Notes under the pieces: generated by a model
The model's input: only the letters and a program-made list of their open reading frames with translations
What the model was told of the DNA's origin: nothing
Databases searched by the model: none
Origin: DATDYW01 sp036516995
GTDB lineage: Bacteria; Patescibacteriota; Minisyncoccia; Phycocordibacterales; JAACPR01
Length of the DNA stretch: 19,742 bases
Direction of reading: 5' to 3'
NCBI GenBank assembly: GCA_036516995.1
Contig: DATDYW010000017.1
Coordinates: 1 to 19,742, forward strand
Position numbers and translations under genes: made by a program
In this document: positions 5,817 to 11,849 of the stretch, piece after piece
Position numbering within the stretch: position 1 is the stretch's first letter
How the letters are laid out: every line of letters starts with the position of its first letter

Positions 5817-6425
5817 ATGCGAGCTCTATCCATCTTCGTCCTGGTCGTCGTAATTGGGGTAATCGTACTTTGGGCCATCCAAACAAAGGCTCCGGATAGC
5901 GTGCCCGCTGCCAAGGTTGGTGATGAAGCTGCCACCACGACCGCCTCCACCACAACTCTTACCGTTCCCTCGAACAAGCAGGCAACGCTCACATCCTTCA
6001 GTTTCACGGGGTACGGTCCGGGAAAAATAGAAACTGGAACATTCAAAGAAACCTCGGTTAGCGGCGTGCAGTTTGGCCAGAACGGGCTTCCCGTTGCCGG
6101 TCGCTTCACCATCAAGACTGCCACCGTTTCGACCGGCAAAGACGGGCTCGACAGGCACCTCTGCACACCAGATTTCTTTGACTGCACGGCGAACCCGGAG
6201 ATTGTCTTCGATCTGAAATCGATTCAGGCTGGCTCAGGTGCCAACGTCTACTCTGTTTCTGGCAACCTCACCTTCAGGGGCAAGACGCAGCCGATCCAGT
6301 TCGACGCAACCGCGACCGGCAGCACCTTCGCCGCAGACTTCAAGTTCGACACCACGTTCTTCGATTTCAAGTACATCGGCATCGACCGGGACGTCCGCAT
6401 CCAGTTCGCCGGGGAAGTGAGGTAG
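5817..6425 (+). CDS. YceI-like lipid-binding domain protein, membrane-anchored
   Basis: A 202-residue protein with an N-terminal membrane segment (about 4-21) that probably serves as signal anchor. A Ala/Thr-rich linker (about 31-50) follows, then a beta-rich domain. The domain carries the YceI pattern: GRFTIKTATVSTGKDGLDRHL (about 95-115), TPDFFDCTANPEIVFDLKSI (about 117-136), YSVSGNLTFRGKTQPIQFDA (about 145-164), and a closing FFDFKYIGIDRDVRIQFAGEV (about 181-201). Known YceI proteins form a lipocalin-like barrel that binds isoprenoid or other lipids outside the cytoplasm. The ligand here is unknown. Cys116 and Cys123 flank the conserved DFFD block and could form a disulfide. ATG 5817 is the only start that leaves a proper membrane segment. 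A strong terminator follows. Confidence 0.88.
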   Translation: MRALSIFVLVVVIGVIVLWAIQTKAPDSVPAAKVGDEAATTTASTTTLTVPSNKQATLTSFSFTGYGPGKIETGTFKETSVSGVQFGQNGLPVAGRFTIKTATVSTGKDGLDRHLCTPDFFDCTANPEIVFDLKSIQAGSGANVYSVSGNLTFRGKTQPIQFDATATGSTFAADFKFDTTFFDFKYIGIDRDVRIQFAGEVR

Positions 6426-6441
6426 CCCCTTCCACAGAGAG

Positions 6442-6473
6442 AGCCGGCCCCGCTTCCGCGGGGCCGGCTTTCT
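6442..6473 (+). terminator. Strong intrinsic terminator between the YceI-like gene and aspS
   Basis: AGCCGGCCCCGC (6442-6453), loop TTCC, GCGGGGCCGGCT (6458-6469), then TTTCT. The 12-bp GC stem ends where the aspS extended -10 begins. Confidence 0.9.
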
Positions 6474-6481
6474 GCTAAACT
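6473..6481 (+). promoter_or_regulatory. Extended -10 element for aspS
   Basis: TG-C-TAAACT ends 12 bases before the aspS ATG, directly after the preceding terminator. Its -35 region would lie in the terminator stem, so it probably depends on the extended -10. The leader would be very short and has no Shine-Dalgarno. Confidence 0.5.
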
Positions 6482-6492
6482 GCCCCGCGCTT

Positions 6493-7893
6493 ATGGAGCG
6501 AACTAGTATTGCCGACCTAGCGGGCAAGGTGGGTGAGGCTGTTTCCATCTCTGGCTGGGTGGACGTACGCCGCGACCAGGGGAAGCTCATCTTCCTCGAT
6601 TTCCGCGATGAAACCGGCCGGGTGCAGGGGGTCGTGCTGCCGAGCGCGACGGATGCCCACGAAGCTGGCTCGCGGGTGCGACCCGAGTGGGTCGTGCGGG
6701 TCAGCGGCAAGGTGAACGCCCGACCAGAGCGTAATGTGAAGCCGGGCGAATTAAATGGCGCGATTGAGCTCGAGGTCGCCGACATCGAGGTGTTGAGCGA
6801 GGCGCAGACGCCGCCGTTTGATGTGCGCGGCGACGGCAGAGAAATTGGCGAGGAGGTCCGCCTCTCGAAGCGCTACCTCGACCTCCGACGTCCGCGCCTG
6901 CAGGCCAACATCCGCCGCCGCGCCGAGGTCGCCCTCTTCGCCCGAAACTTCCTCGCCGCCGAGCGCTTCGTGGAAATCGAGACGCCGCTCCTCGGCAAGG
7001 CGACGCCGGAGGGCGCCCGCGACTACCTGGTGCCGTCCCGCCGCGATCCCGGCTACGTCTACGCCCTCCCGCAGGCGCCCCAGCAGTACAAGCAGCTCCT
7101 GATGACCGCGGGCTTCGAGCGGTACTTCCAGTTCGCCCGCTGCATGCGCGACGAGGACACCCGCGGCGACCGCCAGCCGGAGTTCACGCAGCTCGATATG
7201 GAGATGGCCTTCGTCGAGGCGGAAGATGTTATTTCCCTCAACGAGCGGCTCCTGATTGCGCTCGTGGCAGCCGTCGTGCCTCAGATGCGTATTCAGCAGG
7301 TGCCCTTCCCGCGCTTCACGCACGCCGAGGCAATGGAGAAATTTGGCAGCGACAAGCCGGACCTCCGCGAGAGCAAGGAGGATCCGAACCTGCTCGCGTT
7401 CTGCTGGATCGTCGACTTTCCGTTCTTCGAGAAGACCGAGAAGGGCAGCTGGACGTTCACGCACAACCCGTTCTCTGCGCCGAAGCCCGAGCATATGGCT
7501 TGGCTAATGGCGGGCGAACGCATTGGCGAGATTCTGACTACACAGTACGACATCGCCCTCAACGGCTCCGAGATTGGCGGCGGCAGCATCCGCAACCACA
7601 CGCCGGAGGCGCTGACCAAGGTGCTCGAGATCATGGGCAGCACGCCGGAGCAGATTCAGGCGAGCTTCGGCCACATGCTCGACGCCTTCTCGCACGGCGC
7701 GCCGCCGCACGGCGGCATCGCCTGGGGCTTCGACCGGCTGATGACCGTCCTCTGCAACGAGCCGAGCATCCGCGAGGTCATCGCCTTCGCCAAGACGGGC
7801 GAGGGCCGCGACCTCACCACGGGTGCGCCGGCGCTGGCCACCGCGGAGCAGCTCCGCGACCTGGGGCTCGAGCGACGGCAGGGAAAGGCGTAG
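6493..7893 (+). CDS. aspS: Aspartyl-tRNA synthetase lacking the GAD insertion
   Basis: A class II synthetase that charges tRNA-Asp. It has an N-terminal OB-fold anticodon domain (about 1-105, with GWVDVRRDQGKLIFLDFRD at 21-39), motif 1 around 155-176, motif 2 FARCMRDEDTRGDRQPEF (214-231), and motif 3 GIAWGFDRL (408-416). Bacterial AspRS is normally near 590 residues because of a GAD domain between GSDKPDLR and the WVVDFP block. Here DKPDLR (287-292) joins AFCWIVDFPFFE (302-313) across nine residues, giving 466 residues. Position 29, where Leu or His separates discriminating from relaxed enzymes in well-studied bacteria, is Gln, so tRNA specificity cannot be read. Start ATG 6493 is preceded by an extended -10. 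The HIT gene follows after two bases. Confidence 0.97.
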   Translation: MERTSIADLAGKVGEAVSISGWVDVRRDQGKLIFLDFRDETGRVQGVVLPSATDAHEAGSRVRPEWVVRVSGKVNARPERNVKPGELNGAIELEVADIEVLSEAQTPPFDVRGDGREIGEEVRLSKRYLDLRRPRLQANIRRRAEVALFARNFLAAERFVEIETPLLGKATPEGARDYLVPSRRDPGYVYALPQAPQQYKQLLMTAGFERYFQFARCMRDEDTRGDRQPEFTQLDMEMAFVEAEDVISLNERLLIALVAAVVPQMRIQQVPFPRFTHAEAMEKFGSDKPDLRESKEDPNLLAFCWIVDFPFFEKTEKGSWTFTHNPFSAPKPEHMAWLMAGERIGEILTTQYDIALNGSEIGGGSIRNHTPEALTKVLEIMGSTPEQIQASFGHMLDAFSHGAPPHGGIAWGFDRLMTVLCNEPSIREVIAFAKTGEGRDLTTGAPALATAEQLRDLGLERRQGKA

Positions 7894-7895
7894 CC

Positions 7896-8396
7896 ATGGC
7901 TGAGTACGCGGCCCGCACGACTGCCGGCGCCTGCCCGTTCTGCGAAATTGCCGCGGGGCACCTCTCGACGCCAGGTGTTTTCTGGCAGAACGAGGGCTTC
8001 ATGGCCTTCCTCACCCTCGATCCGAACACGGAGGGCTTCTCGTGCGTCATACCGAAAGCGCACCACGGCAGCGATGTGCTCAAGCTGCCAGACGACGTCC
8101 TGTGGCCGCTCATTCAGGCCTCGCAGAAAGCCGCGGCCATGCTCGAGCGTGCCTTTCCCGATGTGGGCCGGGTGGGTGTCATCGGCGAGGGAACCGGCAT
8201 CGACCACGCCCATATCAAGCTCGTGCCCATGCACGGCACCGAGCACCTCAGACGAGGGGAGTGGCGTCAGACGCTGTCGGGCAAGGAGCACTGGTTCGAT
8301 AAGTACGAGGGCTGGATTTCGTCAGCAGACGGGCCACGCTCTGATCCGGATCAGCTAGCGGCGCTCGCGGTCAGAATCGCCGACCGGAAAAAGTAG
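7896..8396 (+). CDS. HIT-family protein with variant H-x-H-x-K motif
   Basis: A 166-residue HIT-superfamily nucleotide hydrolase or transferase, cytoplasmic. An N-terminal CPFC (Cys13, Cys16) is a typical zinc pair, and FLTLDPNTEGFSCVIPKAHH (about 38-56) matches the family's second block. The HIT motif reads H104-A-H106-I-K108-L-V-P: the central nucleophilic His106 is present but the third His is replaced by Lys. His113 follows shortly after. The C-terminal 45 residues extend beyond the minimal fold. The start ATG 7896 is two bases after the aspS stop, with GGGAAAGG (7881-7888) as Shine-Dalgarno inside aspS, so the two genes form an operon. The frame stays open far upstream inside aspS, but only the part from 7896 is HIT-like. 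The substrate is unknown. Confidence 0.92.
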   Translation: MAEYAARTTAGACPFCEIAAGHLSTPGVFWQNEGFMAFLTLDPNTEGFSCVIPKAHHGSDVLKLPDDVLWPLIQASQKAAAMLERAFPDVGRVGVIGEGTGIDHAHIKLVPMHGTEHLRRGEWRQTLSGKEHWFDKYEGWISSADGPRSDPDQLAALAVRIADRKK

Positions 8397-8453
8397 CTTC
8401 GCGGCGCTCGCCGGTTGTCCACAGGTAGCGAAGCCTCGAGGGCGGCGCGGCGT

Positions 8454-8459
8454 TACACT
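8454..8459 (+). promoter_or_regulatory. -10-like TACACT before the 102-residue gene
   Basis: TACACT ends 7 bases before ATG 8466, so transcription would start at or near the start codon. There is no Shine-Dalgarno or recognisable -35. Confidence 0.4.
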
Positions 8460-8465
8460 CCCTCA

Positions 8466-8774
8466 ATGACGTTCTCTGAACTCCCCCCGCACCGCCAAGC
8501 CGCGCTCCGGCGCGTCTTCGGCTCCGACGCAACCTCGCTCATTGGCTTTGGCCCGGGTGGCCTCGTCATCTGTAGGCACCCCATCAGCGGCGGCGTCCTC
8601 GCCGTCGAGACCGGCGGCTCGTTCGCCGGCGCCGAGGCGCACGACGCCCTCGGCTGGGCCAGGGGGGTTCTCGATGGCTCCCTGCTCGCGCCCTACACCG
8701 GCCGGTCGTGGCCAGGCTCCGGCACCCTGATGCTGCGGGGGCACGACAGCGCCAGGCAGGCGCTGCTGGTCTAG
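8466..8774 (+). CDS. Small hypothetical protein, 102 residues
   Basis: A small protein that I do not recognise. It starts MTFSELPPHRQAALRRVFG, then has Gly-rich hydrophobic stretches (SLIGFGPGGLVICRHP, about 24-39; GGVLAVETGGSFAGAEAHDALGWARGVLDG, about 42-71), and ends ALLV. There is no signal peptide or clear membrane segment. It may be a small alpha/beta domain. ATG 8466 is chosen because a TACACT box lies just upstream; non-ATG starts further up would overlap that box. GC-rich codon use matches the neighbouring housekeeping genes. It is followed by a terminator, so it seems to be a single-gene unit between the aspS-HIT operon and scpA. Confidence 0.6.
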   Translation: MTFSELPPHRQAALRRVFGSDATSLIGFGPGGLVICRHPISGGVLAVETGGSFAGAEAHDALGWARGVLDGSLLAPYTGRSWPGSGTLMLRGHDSARQALLV

Positions 8775-8799
8775 CACCTGACAACGTTTTATTTTCCAG

Positions 8800-8820
8800 C
8801 CCGCGCTCGCCGCGGGTTTT
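8800..8820 (+). terminator. Intrinsic terminator after the 102-residue gene
   Basis: CCCGCG (8800-8805), loop CTCGC, CGCGGG (8811-8816), then TTTT. The T-run is short. Confidence 0.6.
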
Positions 8821-8830
8821 CCGATGGCCC

Positions 8831-8872
8831 GCGAACACTGAGTGTTCAAGGCGCTAAACACTCAGTGTTCGC
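8831..8872. promoter_or_regulatory. Twin palindromic operator upstream of scpA
   Basis: Two near-identical palindromes, GAACACTGAGTGTTC (8833-8847) and AAACACTCAGTGTTC (8856-8870), have centres 23 bases apart, about two helical turns. They also form a larger inverted repeat with 16-base arms (8831-8846 and 8857-8872). The second ends 6 bases before the -10 hexamer, over the -35 position. This is the arrangement of a repressor site for a dimeric regulator, probably bound as two dimers. The regulator is not identifiable here. Confidence 0.7.
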
Positions 8873-8873
8873 G

Positions 8874-8882
8874 TGCTACGAT
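8874..8882 (+). promoter_or_regulatory. Extended -10 element of the scpA transcript
   Basis: TG-C-TACGAT, directly after the operator pair and 8 bases before ATG 8890. There is no -35 because the operator occupies that place. Confidence 0.5.
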
Positions 8883-8889
8883 GCCGCTA

Positions 8890-9078
8890 ATGGCTAGAAC
8901 TCATTTCGGAACTGGCGGCCAGGCGAGCGGTCCGGGAGCCGAGCGAGCGCCGAGTAGGAGGCGAGGCGTGCTGATGCACGACAGAGCCGACGCTCGAAGG
9001 CGCGTAGCCGGCTCCTGGGGCGCGCAGCCGCCGAGCCGCATGGTTAGTTTCAAAATGGGGCGGCCAGTTTCGAAATGA
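8890..9078 (+). CDS. Possible 62-residue leader ORF overlapping scpA
   Basis: This ATG lies 8 bases after the extended -10, as for other first genes here, and the frame ends with TGA overlapping the scpA start (ATGA at 9075-9078). The product is basic and low in complexity (RAPSRRRGVLMHDRADARRRV) and has no recognisable domain. Most of it coincides with a 186-bp inverted-repeat element. It may be a by-product of that element or a translated leader that couples scpA translation by re-initiation. Removing 185 bases (8898-9082) would join this ATG in frame to scpA. Low confidence as a functional protein. Confidence 0.3.
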   Translation: MARTHFGTGGQASGPGAERAPSRRRGVLMHDRADARRRVAGSWGAQPPSRMVSFKMGRPVSK

Positions 9079-9082
9079 GTTC
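8897..9082. repeat. 186-bp element with 20-bp inverted ends and nested stems
   Basis: GAACTCATTTCGGAACTGGC (8897-8916) matches the inverse of 9063-9082 at 19 of 20 bases. Inside, nested pairs line up: GGAGCC/GGCTCC (8935-8940, 9010-9015), GAGCG/CGCTC (8941-8945, 8991-8995) and CGTGC-TGAT-GCACG (8967-8980). Near the right end a 14-base direct repeat (AGTTTCAAAATGGG at 9046, AGTTTCGAAATGAG at 9066) has a 20-base period. It may be a miniature transposon, and repeated sites near the end recall IS21-type termini as I remember them. It may instead be a structured RNA leader. The scpA start codon lies in the right arm. No clear target-site duplication is seen. Confidence 0.65.
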
Positions 9083-9806
9083 GGGATTCGCGGTGAAAAC
9101 GGCCTCGTTCGAGGGCCCGCTCGAGGCGCTGCTCGAGATGGTCGAGCGTAAGCGGCTCTCCATTTCTGACGTCTCGCTGGCGACGGTGGCCGACGAGTTC
9201 ATCGCCTACTCGCGGTCGCTGCCGGAGCTGCCGATGGGGGAGGCGGCGCAGTTCGTGTTCGTTGCCTCGACGCTGCTCCTGATCAAGTCGCGCTCGCTGC
9301 TGCCGGGCTTCGAGCTCTCGGCCGAGGAGGAGCAGTCGGTCTCGGATCTCGCTGCAAGGCTGCGAGCGTACCAGGCGCTCAAGAACGCCACGAGGGGTGT
9401 GGCGCGCGACTGGCTACTGAAGCCGCTGGCGTTTCGCTCGGGCCGTGCACCGCAGGAACCCGTTTTCGCGCCGGCACTTTCCTGCGTGCCGGCGCGACTA
9501 CTGGAAATGGTCAGCTCCATACTCCGCGCCGCGCCGAAGCTCGAGCGCGTGCCCGAGGCAATAGTGCGGAAGATTATCACTATCGAGGAGGCGATTCGCG
9601 GCCTCGCCGAGCGCGTGAGGCAGGCGCTAAAAATTTCCTTCCGCGAGTTCGCCGGGGTGGGAAAGGCGGAGAAGGTCGAGGTGGTCGTGCGCTTCCTGGC
9701 GCTGCTCGAGCTCGTGAAGCAGGGTACAATTCACGCCCGCCAGGGCGACACGTTCGGCGAGATTCATATGGAGACCACCGAGATGGATACGCCGAAGTAC
9801 GCCTAG
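9075..9806 (+). CDS. scpA: Segregation and condensation protein A (kleisin)
   Basis: ScpA is the kleisin that bridges the SMC dimer and binds ScpB in the bacterial condensin. The 243 residues match the family length. The N-terminal SMC-neck binding helices show the hallmark ASFEGPLEALLEMVERKRLSISDVSLATVADEF (about 10-42). The central block has AAQFVFVASTLLLIKSRSLLPG (about 57-78), and the C-terminal winged helix that contacts the SMC head has VEVVVRFLALLELVKQGTIHARQGDTFGEI (about 204-233). ATG 9075 gives the expected distance to FEGPL. It overlaps the stop of a 62-residue frame (ATGA), lies in the right arm of the inverted-repeat element, and has only a weak GGGGCGG upstream. Control by the twin operator at 8831-8872 is likely. 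The cut gene after it fits scpB. Confidence 0.93.
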   Translation: MSSGFAVKTASFEGPLEALLEMVERKRLSISDVSLATVADEFIAYSRSLPELPMGEAAQFVFVASTLLLIKSRSLLPGFELSAEEEQSVSDLAARLRAYQALKNATRGVARDWLLKPLAFRSGRAPQEPVFAPALSCVPARLLEMVSSILRAAPKLERVPEAIVRKIITIEEAIRGLAERVRQALKISFREFAGVGKAEKVEVVVRFLALLELVKQGTIHARQGDTFGEIHMETTEMDTPKYA

Positions 9807-9813
9807 GATCAAA

Positions 9814-9871
9814 ATGGACGAGCAAAACCAGGCAGCCGACACTCCTCTTCCCGAGGTTCCACCTAGGGAAG
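9814..9871 (+). pseudogene. Start of a gene cut by the palindrome axis, probably scpB
   Basis: ATG 9814 lies 7 bases after the scpA stop, with AGGA (9805-9808) as a Shine-Dalgarno overlapping that stop. Nineteen codons (MDEQNQAADTPLPEVPPRE) precede the axis, after which the frame runs into the antisense of scpA. The segment is too short to identify by sequence. scpB is proposed because it usually follows scpA, and its N-terminus is often a variable acidic/Pro-rich tail. The break is due to the inverted joint, not to a mutation in the gene. Confidence 0.5.
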
Positions 9872-9929
9872 CTTCCCTAGGTGGAACCTCGGGAAGAGGA
9901 GTGTCGGCTGCCTGGTTTTGCTCGTCCAT
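9872..9929 (-). pseudogene. Mirror copy of the cut gene after scpA
   Basis: Exact inverse of 9814-9871, starting at 9929 and running into the axis. Confidence 0.5.
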
Positions 9930-9936
9930 TTTGATC

Positions 9937-10668
9937 CTAGGCGTACTTCGGCGTATCCATCTCGGTGGTCTCCATATGAATCTCGCCGAACGTGTCGCCC
10001 TGGCGGGCGTGAATTGTACCCTGCTTCACGAGCTCGAGCAGCGCCAGGAAGCGCACGACCACCTCGACCTTCTCCGCCTTTCCCACCCCGGCGAACTCGC
10101 GGAAGGAAATTTTTAGCGCCTGCCTCACGCGCTCGGCGAGGCCGCGAATCGCCTCCTCGATAGTGATAATCTTCCGCACTATTGCCTCGGGCACGCGCTC
10201 GAGCTTCGGCGCGGCGCGGAGTATGGAGCTGACCATTTCCAGTAGTCGCGCCGGCACGCAGGAAAGTGCCGGCGCGAAAACGGGTTCCTGCGGTGCACGG
10301 CCCGAGCGAAACGCCAGCGGCTTCAGTAGCCAGTCGCGCGCCACACCCCTCGTGGCGTTCTTGAGCGCCTGGTACGCTCGCAGCCTTGCAGCGAGATCCG
10401 AGACCGACTGCTCCTCCTCGGCCGAGAGCTCGAAGCCCGGCAGCAGCGAGCGCGACTTGATCAGGAGCAGCGTCGAGGCAACGAACACGAACTGCGCCGC
10501 CTCCCCCATCGGCAGCTCCGGCAGCGACCGCGAGTAGGCGATGAACTCGTCGGCCACCGTCGCCAGCGAGACGTCAGAAATGGAGAGCCGCTTACGCTCG
10601 ACCATCTCGAGCAGCGCCTCGAGCGGGCCCTCGAACGAGGCCGTTTTCACCGCGAATCCCGAACTCAT
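9937..10668 (-). CDS. scpA: scpA, mirror copy
   Basis: Exact inverse of the scpA gene at 9075-9806; the protein is identical. It counts as an independent gene only if the palindrome is real. Confidence 0.9.
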   Translation of the reverse strand: MSSGFAVKTASFEGPLEALLEMVERKRLSISDVSLATVADEFIAYSRSLPELPMGEAAQFVFVASTLLLIKSRSLLPGFELSAEEEQSVSDLAARLRAYQALKNATRGVARDWLLKPLAFRSGRAPQEPVFAPALSCVPARLLEMVSSILRAAPKLERVPEAIVRKIITIEEAIRGLAERVRQALKISFREFAGVGKAEKVEVVVRFLALLELVKQGTIHARQGDTFGEIHMETTEMDTPKYA

Positions 10669-10846
10669 TTCGAAACTGGCCGCCCCATTTTGAAACTAAC
10701 CATGCGGCTCGGCGGCTGCGCGCCCCAGGAGCCGGCTACGCGCCTTCGAGCGTCGGCTCTGTCGTGCATCAGCACGCCTCGCCTCCTACTCGGCGCTCGC
10801 TCGGCTCCCGGACCGCTCGCCTGGCCGCCAGTTCCGAAATGAGTTC
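10661..10846. repeat. Inverted-repeat element at the scpA start, mirror copy
   Basis: Exact inverse of 8897-9082. Confidence 0.65.
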
Positions 10847-10853
10847 TAGCCAT
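10665..10853 (-). CDS. Possible 62-residue leader ORF, mirror copy
   Basis: Exact inverse of 8890-9078, with the same doubts about coding. Confidence 0.3.
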   Translation of the reverse strand: MARTHFGTGGQASGPGAERAPSRRRGVLMHDRADARRRVAGSWGAQPPSRMVSFKMGRPVSK

Positions 10854-10870
10854 TAGCGGCATCGTAGCAC

Positions 10871-10912
10871 GCGAACACTGAGTGTTTAGCGCCTTGAACA
10901 CTCAGTGTTCGC
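10871..10912. promoter_or_regulatory. Twin operator, mirror copy
   Basis: Exact inverse of 8831-8872. Confidence 0.7.
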
Positions 10913-10922
10913 GGGCCATCGG

Positions 10923-10943
10923 AAAACCCGCGGCGAGCGCGGG
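10923..10943 (-). terminator. Terminator of the 102-residue gene, mirror copy
   Basis: Exact inverse of 8800-8820. Confidence 0.6.
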
Positions 10944-10968
10944 CTGGAAAATAAAACGTTGTCAGGTG

Positions 10969-11277
10969 CTAGACCAGCAGCGCCTGCCTGGCGCTGTCGT
11001 GCCCCCGCAGCATCAGGGTGCCGGAGCCTGGCCACGACCGGCCGGTGTAGGGCGCGAGCAGGGAGCCATCGAGAACCCCCCTGGCCCAGCCGAGGGCGTC
11101 GTGCGCCTCGGCGCCGGCGAACGAGCCGCCGGTCTCGACGGCGAGGACGCCGCCGCTGATGGGGTGCCTACAGATGACGAGGCCACCCGGGCCAAAGCCA
11201 ATGAGCGAGGTTGCGTCGGAGCCGAAGACGCGCCGGAGCGCGGCTTGGCGGTGCGGGGGGAGTTCAGAGAACGTCAT
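10969..11277 (-). CDS. Small hypothetical protein (102 residues), mirror copy
   Basis: Exact inverse of 8466-8774. Confidence 0.58.
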   Translation of the reverse strand: MTFSELPPHRQAALRRVFGSDATSLIGFGPGGLVICRHPISGGVLAVETGGSFAGAEAHDALGWARGVLDGSLLAPYTGRSWPGSGTLMLRGHDSARQALLV

Positions 11278-11346
11278 TGAGGGAGTGTAACGCCGCGCCG
11301 CCCTCGAGGCTTCGCTACCTGTGGACAACCGGCGAGCGCCGCGAAG

Positions 11347-11847
11347 CTACTTTTTCCGGTCGGCGATTCTGACCGCGAGCGCCGCTAGCTGATCCGGATC
11401 AGAGCGTGGCCCGTCTGCTGACGAAATCCAGCCCTCGTACTTATCGAACCAGTGCTCCTTGCCCGACAGCGTCTGACGCCACTCCCCTCGTCTGAGGTGC
11501 TCGGTGCCGTGCATGGGCACGAGCTTGATATGGGCGTGGTCGATGCCGGTTCCCTCGCCGATGACACCCACCCGGCCCACATCGGGAAAGGCACGCTCGA
11601 GCATGGCCGCGGCTTTCTGCGAGGCCTGAATGAGCGGCCACAGGACGTCGTCTGGCAGCTTGAGCACATCGCTGCCGTGGTGCGCTTTCGGTATGACGCA
11701 CGAGAAGCCCTCCGTGTTCGGATCGAGGGTGAGGAAGGCCATGAAGCCCTCGTTCTGCCAGAAAACACCTGGCGTCGAGAGGTGCCCCGCGGCAATTTCG
11801 CAGAACGGGCAGGCGCCGGCAGTCGTGCGGGCCGCGTACTCAGCCAT
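11347..11847 (-). CDS. HIT-family protein, mirror copy
   Basis: Exact inverse of 7896-8396, with the same H-x-H-x-K variant motif. Confidence 0.9.
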   Translation of the reverse strand: MAEYAARTTAGACPFCEIAAGHLSTPGVFWQNEGFMAFLTLDPNTEGFSCVIPKAHHGSDVLKLPDDVLWPLIQASQKAAAMLERAFPDVGRVGVIGEGTGIDHAHIKLVPMHGTEHLRRGEWRQTLSGKEHWFDKYEGWISSADGPRSDPDQLAALAVRIADRKK

Positions 11848-11849
11848 GG

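Noticed and set aside
7500..7895. Long upstream extension of the HIT frame inside aspS
   Set aside because: It is a high-GC shadow frame rich in Arg, Ala and His. The HIT fold, the Shine-Dalgarno and the two-base spacing all point to ATG 7896.
8396..8434. GCTTCGC/GCGAAGC inverted repeat and a DnaA-box-like TTGTCCACA
   Set aside because: The stem has a 25-base loop and no T-run. A single box with one mismatch and no AT-rich region does not support an origin.
8833..8870. CIRCE (HrcA) or LexA box
   Set aside because: CIRCE has GCACTC-N9-GAGTGC with the half-sites in the opposite orientation. The Gram-positive LexA box has GAAC-N4-GTTC, not N7.
8842..8889. GTG start for the 62-codon frame inside the operator
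   Set aside because: It lies upstream of the -10 element and within the operator palindromes, so it would not be in the transcript.
9814..10116. A 100-codon frame crossing the palindrome axis (and its mirror at 9627-9929)
   Set aside because: Only the first 19 codons are plausible; the rest is antisense of scpA created by the inverted joint.
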